From an uncultured Pseudomonadota bacterium (GTDB lineage: Bacteria > Pseudomonadota > Alphaproteobacteria > RUG11792): a DNA stretch of 50,611 nucleotides. A model generated the notes under the pieces. That model searched no databases, was not told the DNA's origin, and worked only from the letters and a program-made list of their open reading frames with translations. The first letter of the stretch is position 1. Every line of letters begins with the position of its first letter. Of the stretch, positions 26,955-34,677 are shown piece by piece. Made by a program: the position numbers and the translations under genes. Where the stretch lies: NCBI GenBank assembly GCA_902798535.1, contig CADBWU010000003.1:1-50611 (forward strand). Reading direction: 5' to 3'.

Positions 26955-27009
26955 CAAAAAGAAGTAGTAACCTAAAAAAGTAGTTGTTTTTCTTCACGGA
27001 GGAGTGCGA

Positions 27010-28141
27010 ATGATGCATAATCGGAGTAAAAAGTGTTTATTCGGGGGGGGGGCTATGCTTAGGTAGTTCTATAGCTATATTTGCTTCCATTTCGAGCGAT
27101 GTTATAGCACAAGAATTTACAGCAGAAGCAAAGAATACTCTGGCACAGATGTACTGGCGGACGAGAGCCCATAATATAATCGAGGGGAAAAAGTGGAATG
27201 TGAGACAAGGTCAGGCAAAAGACAAGCCTTGGTTTATAGCTAAAGATTATGATGAATCAATAAAAAAAGTTATTGGGAAAGCCATTGCAGATTGCTTGAC
27301 AAATATGAATGAATTCCAGGGTAAAAAGGCTGGAGAAATAATAACCTTTAAAAATACACGTCCTGAAGACTATGATCAGGCAAATTGGAACGCTGTTATG
27401 CTGTATAACTATGTGAATGAAGCAATGAATGGAGTAGCCCACTCAGGAAGAATATTAGATGACTGTTGTGATAGGATACAGCAGTGTTATAGAGATGTAA
27501 GATCGAAAAAAGTTGTCTCGACAGAAGAAGCAATTAAGAAAGCACGGGATGATATAGATAAATATGACAATGCATTTAAAATATATGAACAATTGAAAAA
27601 ATGTAAAGAATCTTTCCAAAAATATGCCGAGGAATATAACTCCTTGGACTTGTACAACTCATTAAATGAAGGTATGCACCATGACTCGTATCGTTATACC
27701 CAGACTTTTTTGCCTTGGATGAAAAATGAGTCATCCACTATCAAAACTACCTCTTTCCCCTGCGGCTGGGGCCCCTCAGGGGGGAGATTATGTATGTCTG
27801 CTATAAAAGAGCATATATTTATTCTTCAGGATCAAAAGTGGGAACTTCTATATGAATTTTTATGGTATAAGACATCCGACATCCGCAAAAAATTAAAGGA
27901 CATGGGGCTTGCAGATCTTATAGAAGAAGGTAGATTTTGTCGTTATTATACAGATGACAAGGTAATTGAAGCATTCAAACAAGTTAATGATAGGACTCGC
28001 GCTCAAAAGGACTTGAATCGGAAAGCTGCCCGCCAGAAGTCTTTAATGAGTGCTAATTCTTTAATGAGCATTAATAGGATAAAACAGAGATCCAAAGACG
28101 ACGGAGAAAAGCGACCTTATAAACCAAAATTTCGTTTTTAG
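27010..28141 (+). CDS. secreted-family paralogue P3, frame broken at G10 tract (phase-variable candidate)
   Basis: GGAGGAG (26998-27004) sits five bases before the ATG at 27010, an excellent start. As read, translation enters MMHNRSKKCLFGGG and stops after about 17 codons. Removing one G from the run at 27043-27052 joins it to the long downstream frame and gives 376 residues. The result is a classic signal peptide (MMHNRSKKCLFGGGL then CLGSSIAIFASISSDVIA, cleavage before QE), then YWR, VIGKAIADCL, IITFKNTRPEDYDQ and NWNAVMLYNYVNEAMN. The C-terminal 200 residues are helical and charged and end with SLMSAN/SLMSIN repeats and KRPYKPKFRF. An internal ATG at 27149 would lose the signal peptide. 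An IS1 relic follows the stop. Function unknown. Confidence 0.75.
27043..27052 (+). repeat. G10 homopolymer in the P3 signal-peptide codons
   Basis: Ten consecutive G in an AT-rich genome, after TGTTTATTC. Nine or twelve G would put the ATG at 27010 in frame with the 27149-28141 frame; ten do not. The flanks are almost identical to those of the tract at 31158. Confidence 0.9.
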
Positions 28142-28179
28142 AGCAATCAAAATAGAGGTCATTTGCTTTCATATATGAA

Positions 28180-28400
28180 GGCAGAAATCAACCATATAGT
28201 TACCAAATCGGGAACCTGTTTGGTTATGAAAAAGTCATGATTCGGTATTACGCCTACTACTTTGCCAGATTGGACATGAAAACTAAGTGTTATAGCAAAT
28301 CATTGCAGAGGCAGAAGCTTTCTATCGCATCGCATTTACACAGCAGAATGCTTCTTTGTTGATATACTTACAAATCCTGACACTAGAGGCAACTTTTTTA
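28180..28400 (+). pseudogene. decayed IS1-family transposase C terminus
   Basis: HIVTKSGTCLVMKKS, then after a frame change RYYAYYFARLDMKTKCYSKS and LQRQKLSIASHLHSRM, then VDILTNPDTRG. This matches the IS1 pattern HxxxKxET-x-L-V-E, LRxYLARFRRKTKCYSKS and the terminal helix. It is homologous to the relic at 14588-14880 (HSRMPIVNIFANPF). It begins just after the P3 stop codon. Confidence 0.65.
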
Positions 28401-28421
28401 AATTTTGGAATATTGTTATTC

Positions 28422-29036
28422 TCAATTCAAAAATTCAGTGCAAATTTTCCAACCTTCCTTGGGGACGCAGTGACGAATGTTGTAGCAGGTAAGAAGAGAT
28501 ACATTTAATCCCAATTTGTCTAAATCTGATTTTGCTTGTAGTGCTTTCTCATAAGGAATGACATTATCATCAACGGAATGAATCAGTAAAATATCGGGCT
28601 TTGCCGTGTTCTTTTTATACGCATTTTGTGCGAATAGGCCGCAACAGACCACGATCTTCGATATCTTCGTGTAATACATCATTTCCAAAGCCATAATGGC
28701 TCCCTGTGAAATCCCTATCAAACAGACATTGTCACATTTGAATTCTTGTCTTTTTGTGTCAATATATTCACATAAATTGGGAGCAGCTTTATCTAGACCT
28801 CTGCGAATTTCGTCAATGCTCATGTTATCTAAAGTAAGAGGAAACCACTGTCGTCCGGTCCAGGTTTCGCACGGAGCCGGTGCATCAGGAAGAAGAAATA
28901 CAGCGTTATCAATATTTGATGTCAAAGTTTTTGCAATTTTTATGTAATCTGAGCCACTGTTTCCGTATCCGTGAAGAATTATTATTAATTTATCAAGGTT
29001 TTCAAAATTGGCAGATTGTATAGCAATATCATTCAT
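28422..29036 (-). CDS. phospholipase/carboxylesterase family alpha/beta hydrolase
   Basis: A small serine hydrolase of about 204 residues. LIIILHGYGNSGSDYI contains the oxyanion-hole HGxG. The nucleophile elbow is LIGISQGAIMALE (G-x-S-x-G), the acid is in LLIHSVDDNVIP and the His in YNIRHCVPKEGW. The WFPL segment is typical of the YpfH/EstB phospholipase-carboxylesterase family. The frame also allows an ATG at 29051, which would overlap the end of the corC-like gene by 23 bases. No signal peptide, so cytosolic. It is the last gene of a three-gene minus-strand unit. Confidence 0.82.
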   Translation of the reverse strand: MNDIAIQSANFENLDKLIIILHGYGNSGSDYIKIAKTLTSNIDNAVFLLPDAPAPCETWTGRQWFPLTLDNMSIDEIRRGLDKAAPNLCEYIDTKRQEFKCDNVCLIGISQGAIMALEMMYYTKISKIVVCCGLFAQNAYKKNTAKPDILLIHSVDDNVIPYEKALQAKSDLDKLGLNVSLLTCYNIRHCVPKEGWKICTEFLN

Positions 29037-30312
29037 TTTCAATCTTTTCATCTAACTTGCTGATCCGAATAAGCGTAATTTGGACGCGCTGACGTTTCAA
29101 TATCTCAAACTTATATCCATACAAAACAAAAGTTTGCCCAATCTCAGGAATTATTCCTACTGAATTTATCACAAATCCTGCTAGGGTAGAGGCTATATCG
29201 ATTCGAAAATCTGTGTTTATTTCTCGATTTAAATCGCGTATATTTACTGATCCATCAACAATAAACGACCCATCTTCTTGTTTCCGTATTCCATTTTGAG
29301 CAACAACGTCATGTTCATCTTCTATATTACCGACTATTTCTTCAATAATATCTTCCAGCGTAACAATTCCCATAAATGAACCATATTCGTCAACAACTAA
29401 TGCAAAATGCTCATGATTTGTTTTAAATGATTGCAATTGGTCAAGTAAATTTTTATTTTCAGGAATAAAGCGTGGAGCTAAAGCTATATCAAGCACATTT
29501 ATGTCATCTTTTTCGTCTTTGCGCTTCAATGCCTTTAATAAATCCTTAACATGAAGTACACCAACTATATTGTCTCGATTTTGGCTCCAGAGTGGAATTC
29601 GCGTAAATGGGCATGACATTATACGTTCAACAAGTTGCGAGATTGGTTCATCTGCGCACATCATGGTGACATTTTTTCGATGCACCATTATGTTCGCCAC
29701 TGTTACTTCCCCCAGATCTAAAACACTTTGTAACATCTCTTTCTCTTTCTGTGTATCTTCTACGTTCTCCCCTTTGTGTAAGGCTATAGCGCCTTTCAAC
29801 TCTTCCAGTGAATCTTCGTATTCAGATTTACTATTTTTTGAAGCAGGTTGAATAATCTTTAACAATTGTTTTGCTATAAAACCAATTACCATATTCAATG
29901 GACGCAATGTCTTGTATGTTATTTTTATAAAATATGCGGATGGAAGTAGTATACTTTCTGGATTTGCGATAGTTAGCATCTTAGGCAAAACTTCCGCAAA
30001 CAATACAATAAATACACTGGTAATTATCGGCGCAAATATAATGGCGTAATCTCCTAAAATTTCAGAGAATAAATCTGTCGTTACCGCCACAGCCATAGCA
30101 TTCAGAATAGTTGCGCAAGTTAGTATTGCACTGATAACCAATCCCACTTCTGACTGTAAAGCGAGTATCAACTTAGCTTTGAGATTTCCTTCCTTTGCTA
30201 TCGTATACATTTTGGGCTTGGAATACGCAGTCATTGCGGTCTCGCAAGCTGAAAAAAATGCAGAGAGAAGCAAAAATAAAGCAACAAAAATTACATTTAA
30301 TAATATAAACAT
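29029..30312 (-). CDS. CNNM/CorC-HlyC family transporter-like protein
   Basis: A 427-residue membrane protein. The N-terminal DUF21/CNNM domain has helices FILLNVIFVALFLLLSAFFSA, VGLVISAILTCATILNAM and IFAPIITSVFIVLFAEVLPK, including the conserved S-A-x-x-S-A-x-E-T-A segment. A CBS pair follows (VTVANIMVHRKNVTMM; HFALVVDEYGSFMGIVTLED), then the CorC_HlyC domain. Members are linked to Mg2+/Co2+ efflux or leak control. Some are called hemolysin C without good evidence of lysis. It starts seven bases after the coiled-coil gene. Confidence 0.88.
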   Translation of the reverse strand: MFILLNVIFVALFLLLSAFFSACETAMTAYSKPKMYTIAKEGNLKAKLILALQSEVGLVISAILTCATILNAMAVAVTTDLFSEILGDYAIIFAPIITSVFIVLFAEVLPKMLTIANPESILLPSAYFIKITYKTLRPLNMVIGFIAKQLLKIIQPASKNSKSEYEDSLEELKGAIALHKGENVEDTQKEKEMLQSVLDLGEVTVANIMVHRKNVTMMCADEPISQLVERIMSCPFTRIPLWSQNRDNIVGVLHVKDLLKALKRKDEKDDINVLDIALAPRFIPENKNLLDQLQSFKTNHEHFALVVDEYGSFMGIVTLEDIIEEIVGNIEDEHDVVAQNGIRKQEDGSFIVDGSVNIRDLNREINTDFRIDIASTLAGFVINSVGIIPEIGQTFVLYGYKFEILKRQRVQITLIRISKLDEKIENE

Positions 30313-30319
30313 TTAGTCT

Positions 30320-30853
30320 CTATTTTTCCTTACTAGGTAACGGGGCACTGTTCTCTACTTTTGATGAATGATTAAGCTCGACTAGTTCTAGCGGTCGAAA
30401 TTTTACATCTTTGATTTTACGTCTTTTGTTTCCGTAATCCAAAGAATCTATTGTGAAAACTTCATGAGACTTTGAACTCAGATATTCGTCCTGCTTTTTG
30501 GGCTTTTTTGATTTCGACATTATAAATCTATATGTCTTTTCAAGCTCTTTCATTTTTTGATTATAATCATCGACCAAATCCTGCAATACTTTATTATTTG
30601 CTTTTTGTTTTGCGGTTTCCTCCCCAATTTGGGCTAACACATATTTCAGAGTATTTATATCTTTTTTATACTTGGCGATATCTGAGTTATCCTCTTTCTT
30701 GTTTTTCTTTTTAGATAAGTCTGACTTTTCTACTTCTGTCAGAAGAGCATTCAAAAAATCCTTTTGCCCCTGTATGTTCGAAAAACTTAACTTCGCCTCT
30801 ACCGAAAACACCAAGGAGCAAACAATCAATGCAAACAGATCCCGTATACGCAT
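30320..30853 (-). CDS. secreted coiled-coil protein of unknown function
   Basis: Starting from the ATG at 30853 the protein has 177 residues. A signal peptide MRIRDLFALIVCSLVFSVEA is followed by a lysine-rich coiled coil (about residues 30-120: TEVEKSDLSKKKNKK, LKYVLAQIGEETAKQ, DYNQKMKELEKTY). A basic C-terminal tail follows. The frame continues 15 codons upstream (to 30898) but would then lack a proper signal peptide. It is the first gene of a unit with the CorC-like protein and the esterase. It diverges from paralogue P4 across a palindrome-rich spacer. Confidence 0.65.
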   Translation of the reverse strand: MRIRDLFALIVCSLVFSVEAKLSFSNIQGQKDFLNALLTEVEKSDLSKKKNKKEDNSDIAKYKKDINTLKYVLAQIGEETAKQKANNKVLQDLVDDYNQKMKELEKTYRFIMSKSKKPKKQDEYLSSKSHEVFTIDSLDYGNKRRKIKDVKFRPLELVELNHSSKVENSAPLPSKEK

Positions 30854-30926
30854 CGTTCTACCGATTTCTCCGCCATATTTAGAATATACCACGAACATCG
30901 CAAAATTAGTAATGAATTTTGACTAG

Positions 30927-30969
30927 GGGGCGCGATGTGGTATGTTTTTATTTTACCACATCGCGCCCC
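30927..30969. repeat. 16-bp perfect GC-rich palindrome
   Basis: GGGGCGCGATGTGGTA (30927-30942) and TACCACATCGCGCCCC (30954-30969) are exact complements around an 11-base T-rich loop. It lies in a divergent promoter region, not after a gene, so a simple terminator role is unlikely. Confidence 0.85.
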
Positions 30970-30972
30970 GAG

Positions 30973-31026
30973 GCCTGTCAAGGTACGCAGACGCTCAGCA
31001 ACCAACGGTTGCTGACCTTGACAGGC
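30973..31026. repeat. nested palindrome adjacent to the 16-bp hairpin
   Basis: Outer arms GCCTGTCAAGGT (30973-30984) and ACCTTGACAGGC (31015-31026) enclose an inner stem TCAGCAACC/GGTTGCTGA (30995-31003, 31007-31015) with a 3-base loop. Together with the neighbouring hairpin this makes a 100-base, strongly structured, GC-rich island. Confidence 0.85.
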
Positions 31027-31051
31027 GGAATACTATTTAGCTGAAAATAAT

Positions 31052-31080
31052 TTGCTTAGCCATGAAAAATATGTTAGAAT
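31052..31080 (+). promoter_or_regulatory. sigma-70-type promoter of paralogue P4
   Basis: TTGCTT (31052-31057), a 17-base spacer and TAGAAT (31075-31080) lie about 50 bases before the P4 start codon. Confidence 0.65.
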
Positions 31081-31133
31081 ATTTATAGAAGGGGCATTGA
31101 TACCCGTGATTTGTTTTAAAGAGGTGTATAGAA

Positions 31134-32112
31134 ATGTTTAAAAAGAAGTGTTTATTCGGGGGGGGGGCTAGGCTTAGGTAGTTCTATAATTATAGCTATT
31201 TCTGCTTCAAGTGTAGCAGTTGCAGAAGATAATATTGGTATTAATCAGATAAATACTCTACTTCAGGTACATTGGAGGATTTATGCGCACAACACAATTG
31301 AAGAAACGCAGTCACGATTAAATAACGGATGGCATTTAAGTTACGATACTTGGTTCGCAGATGAAAAATATGATGAATCAATAAAAAAAGTTATTGGAAA
31401 AGCCATCGCAGATTGCGTGACAAATATGAATGAATTCCAGGATAAAAAGGTTGGAGAAATAATAACTTTTGAAAATACACATCCTGAGGACTATGATCAG
31501 GCAAATTGGAACGCTGTTATGTTGTATAATTATGTTAATAAAATGGTAAAATGGGGCACGAAACGATATGGCAAAGATTTAAAAATACTAACTCAAGAAA
31601 TAATGGACAATTGTTATGACGAATTAGAAACAAAATATTTCAAAGATGGTAGTCTAAATCCAAAATTACTGAGTCAAGCAAAATCTGATATACTTTCGTA
31701 TATAAATGCGTTGGATCTCAGTTATAATATGTGTGACTACTCAAAATTATTCAAAGAAGGCGAAAAAATTGATGCAAAGAGTTTAGTATCGCTCTTCCAC
31801 TTTAAAGGAAACCAATTCAGCACATTCCACTTCGGTGGAAGAATACAACAACACAGTAATAGGCGATATTTTAAAGAGCTATACTCTCCAACTTTCAAAT
31901 ATGTTAATGGAGGTTTATACATAGAAGCAATTGAGAAAGAAGAACAAAAAAGGAGAGCTGGCAATAATGATATTTACTACAGTGGTACTTTAGTTCAAAT
32001 AAAGGATAAACAGATTTATGACGAATGCAATTGGATAATAAGCTTATTTGAAGATCTAGGAATTCAAGTTCTCTCCTCCGCAGAAGCAGAAAAATATGAT
32101 AAAAAGAAATAA
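31134..32112 (+). CDS. secreted-family paralogue P4, frame broken at G10 tract (phase-variable candidate)
   Basis: GAGG (31121-31124) precedes the ATG at 31134 with good spacing. As read, the frame runs MFKKKCLFGGG and soon stops. With one G fewer at 31158-31167 it continues to 32112 as a 325-residue precursor. The signal peptide is MFKKKCLFGGGLGLGSSIII then AISASSVAVA, cleavage before ED. HWRIYAHNTIEE, YDESIKKVIGKAIADCVTNM, EIITFENTHPEDYDQ and NWNAVMLYNYVNK follow. Around these motifs it is about 92% identical to P3 in DNA (I count 13 differences in about 170 bases). The C-terminal half differs completely and contains a His/Phe-rich segment (FHFKGNQFSTFHFGG). The most 3' in-frame ATG giving an uninterrupted frame is at 31417, inside the module. 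Function unknown. Confidence 0.75.
31158..31167 (+). repeat. G10 homopolymer in the P4 signal-peptide codons
   Basis: Ten G after TGTTTATTC and before CTAGGCTTAGG, the same context as the tract at 27043. Nine or twelve G would open the P4 frame. Confidence 0.9.
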
Positions 32113-32290
32113 CACGAACCTAAAATGAATAGGCAACCGCACAAATTCTATCCCCCTACATAAACATATTTATATTGTTTGACACAAGATTGAGTTGGTG
32201 TGTTACGCAACAAAGCTTTACCTAGATGTTTTGCATGAGGAAGTGTCTGTGTCTTCTTGTGAAGTTATGTAAATACAGCCAGGTAAATCT

Positions 32291-33025
32291 TTATGAAAGA
32301 GCCTTATAAACAGCTTGCAGATCTTCTCGCACATCAACGGAAATTGCGCCTTTTTCAACTGGAACAGCCCAAATATTCATGTTGTTTTGCAATGCACGCA
32401 GTTGTTCTAGGCGTTCACTTTTCTCAAGAAATGACTGAGGAAGTTTAACCAATCTTTTAATTGCGTCATAGCGATATGCGTAAATTCCCACATGAGAATA
32501 AAAACATGTTGCTCCACTTGGGATTGGACTCCTGGAAAAATAAATAGCCTTGCCTGGTATATTTTTATCCATGTTATTGAAAATCACTTTTACGGTATTT
32601 TCATTAATAAAGTCATCAAGTGTTTTATGCAAAACAACAGGTGTTGTCATATCGATCTCTATATCGCTCATAAGAACATCTAGAATATCTTTCAATATAG
32701 ATGGTTCAAAAACGGGATTATCTCCTTGTAAATTTATTACGTATTTCGGTTTTTCTGGCAATGTTTCCAGCGCAGCAAAAACTCGATCAGTACCAGATGG
32801 TAATGCGGGGTCAGTTACTATCGCTTTTCCACCATAGCTTTCGACAAGCTGTTTTACTTCTTCACAACAACAAGCCACGTAACATTCGCAAAGCTTGATG
32901 CTTTTGGCTCTTTCTAAAACATGTATGATCAGAGGTTTCCCATTAATAGGCTCGAGTATTTTTCGCGGAAATCGCGAAGAATTTAATCTTGCTGGAATAA
33001 AAATAGTGACTGAATTATTTTGCAC
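32291..33025 (-). CDS. kdsB: 3-deoxy-manno-octulosonate cytidylyltransferase (CMP-Kdo synthetase)
   Basis: A 244-residue enzyme that activates Kdo for lipid A-core assembly. IFIPARLNSSRFPRKIL is the nucleotide-binding start, TDPALPSGTDRVFAALE and YVINLQGDNPVFEP follow, and YFSRSPIP, HVGIYAYR and SVDVREDLQAVYKA complete the KdsB pattern. The start codon is GTG at 33025. It shows that this bacterium probably makes LPS. A decayed partial copy lies at 33568-33895. Confidence 0.93.
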   Translation of the reverse strand: MQNNSVTIFIPARLNSSRFPRKILEPINGKPLIIHVLERAKSIKLCECYVACCCEEVKQLVESYGGKAIVTDPALPSGTDRVFAALETLPEKPKYVINLQGDNPVFEPSILKDILDVLMSDIEIDMTTPVVLHKTLDDFINENTVKVIFNNMDKNIPGKAIYFSRSPIPSGATCFYSHVGIYAYRYDAIKRLVKLPQSFLEKSERLEQLRALQNNMNIWAVPVEKGAISVDVREDLQAVYKALS

Positions 33026-33075
33026 TGTATGTAAAACTCTAAACTAGGACACAGTCAGATTGTACAAAAATCAAC

Positions 33076-33804
33076 ATGCTAAGAAAAGCTAGATTTCAGG
33101 GGTTTTCGTTAATTGAAGTCTCCATTTCATTGATAATAATTGGAATTATCTCAGCAATCGGTGTTAGCCAACTAGGCCTGATGCAAAAAATATACTACTC
33201 ACAAAAAACGCAGGCAAATATCGACTTTGTCATAAAAACGCTTGGAATGTATTATTTCAGGAGTGCTGCCTCGCCTCTTCCTTTTCCTTCAAAAATGGAT
33301 TCTAATGTTGGATACCAATGTGAAAGCATGAAAAATTCATTTGGGATAATCCCATTTAAAACTCTTGGTATTATGGAAAAATTTGCCAAGGATGGTAATG
33401 GACGCTGGCTACTTTATAAAATGAATCCAAATCTTTGTAGATCTATTTTTGCACCAGAGGACAAAAGTTTGGGAGACGCAGAATTCAGTTCAAAAATACC
33501 AACTAATAAACTAGCTTTTGTTATCAAAGCAAAAAATGCCAAAAACGAGGATGAATTATCGATTGAGTACGATCTGCAAAAACTGAGTTATCTCAGCGCG
33601 AAGTTGCTGCATCTTCCTGTCTGCTATCCGGTGTCTCAAACATTGCGCCAAATGCCTGACCTCTATCAAGTAACTCTGCGGGGGCGTTCCAATCACAACT
33701 TTGCCAAAACGTTCAGCGACTGGTTTTATCGCTTCGGAACGACATGCAATATAGCACTTGCAGAAATCTGCGCTTTTTGTACTATCAAAATTATGGGGCA
33801 TTAA
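33076..33804 (+). CDS. pseudopilin-like protein 1, chimeric C terminus
   Basis: The N terminus RKARFQG-FSLIEVSISLIIIG is a type IV prepilin signal: cleavage after Gly, Glu at +5, then a hydrophobic helix. Residues 1 to about 163 are closely similar to the second copy at 33922 (GIIPFKTLGIMEKFAKDG, WLLYKMNPN, KAKNAKNEDELSI). After ELSI the two diverge abruptly. The rest of this ORF, from about 33568, is read through the antisense strand of a broken kdsB copy. The last 80 residues are therefore probably not an evolved pilin sequence. No secretion ATPase or prepilin peptidase is in the window. Confidence 0.65.
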   Translation: MLRKARFQGFSLIEVSISLIIIGIISAIGVSQLGLMQKIYYSQKTQANIDFVIKTLGMYYFRSAASPLPFPSKMDSNVGYQCESMKNSFGIIPFKTLGIMEKFAKDGNGRWLLYKMNPNLCRSIFAPEDKSLGDAEFSSKIPTNKLAFVIKAKNAKNEDELSIEYDLQKLSYLSAKLLHLPVCYPVSQTLRQMPDLYQVTLRGRSNHNFAKTFSDWFYRFGTTCNIALAEICAFCTIKIMGH

Positions 33805-33895
33805 ATACATCTTCCTATTTTAAATAGTAGCCTCTAACTGAGACCAAAATAGTGGATGAATTATTTCGCAAGATATGCAAAACTCTAAATTAGAG
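33568..33895 (-). pseudogene. decayed partial duplicate of kdsB
   Basis: On the minus strand SADFCKCYIACRSEAIKPV then AERFGKVVIG aligns with SIKLCECYVACCCEEVKQLV then ESYGGKAIVT of KdsB. Near 33850-33880 NNS-TI matches the KdsB N terminus. The flanking DNA upstream of the intact kdsB (GAATTATTTTGCACTG, AAAACTCTAAA) recurs at about 33855-33895. Deletions and frame shifts make it non-functional. It fuses antisense into pseudopilin 1. Confidence 0.7.
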
Positions 33896-33921
33896 TACAG
33901 AAGGATTTTGCCAAAATCAGT

Positions 33922-34515
33922 ATGACAAGAAAAGTCCGTTTGCTAGGATTTTCGTTAATTGAAGTTTCTATTTCACTTCTTATTGTTGGAATTATTTCTG
34001 CAATTGGTATTAGTCAGTTAAGGCTTATGCAAAGGATGTATGCTTCGCAGAAAACACAATCTAATATCGACTTTGTCGTGAAGGCGCTTGGAGCGTATTG
34101 CACTAGCACAGCCTTGCAACTTCCATTTCCTTCCAAAATAGATTCTGATATTGGCAACCAAAGCAAAAGCATGAAACACTCATTTGGAATAATTCCATTT
34201 AAAACTCTTGGTATTATGGAAAAATTTGCTAAAGACGGTCATGGACGATGGCTTCTTTACAAAATGAATCCAAATTTCTGTAAATCTATTTTTACATCAG
34301 AGGACAAAAGTCTGGGTGTTACAGAATTCAGCTCTGAAATACCAGATGACAGAATAGCTTTTATCATAAAAGCAAAAAATGCCAAAAATGAAGATGAATT
34401 ATCAATTTGGTATAGTGAACATGCTTTTATAGCAAATTACACAAACGTCAGTATGCAGACAATGTTGTCTGTAAGAAATAGAGAATTGTCAAAACACGAA
34501 GACATTATATTTTAA
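33922..34515 (+). CDS. pseudopilin-like protein 2
   Basis: A 197-residue protein with the prepilin motif LLG-FSLIEVSISLLIVGIIS and a soluble domain nearly identical in pattern to pseudopilin 1 (MKHSFGIIPFKTLGIMEKFA, GRWLLYKMNPNFCKSIF, PDDRIAFIIKAKNAKNEDEL). Its C terminus (SMQTMLSVRNRELSKHED) probably represents the original end of the family. Type II secretion pseudopilins and minor type IV pilins share this N-terminal motif; I cannot assign a system. Confidence 0.7.
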   Translation: MTRKVRLLGFSLIEVSISLLIVGIISAIGISQLRLMQRMYASQKTQSNIDFVVKALGAYCTSTALQLPFPSKIDSDIGNQSKSMKHSFGIIPFKTLGIMEKFAKDGHGRWLLYKMNPNFCKSIFTSEDKSLGVTEFSSEIPDDRIAFIIKAKNAKNEDELSIWYSEHAFIANYTNVSMQTMLSVRNRELSKHEDIIF

Positions 34516-34677
34516 CGATATAACGTTAAAATCAGTATGCCCATGATAATTGAAATGCATGGCTACTGGGAGGATGTTTTGTGGCATTTTAACAAAATTT
34601 TCAACATGATTTTTATAGCACTTTCCATATAAGTTTATGTAGAATAAGCCTGTGATGGCAATCTTAAGAGTAAGTTT

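Noticed and set aside
33556-33810. 84-codon minus-strand ORF as an independent gene
   Set aside because: It aligns with part of KdsB and is interrupted on both sides, so I treat it as part of a kdsB pseudogene.
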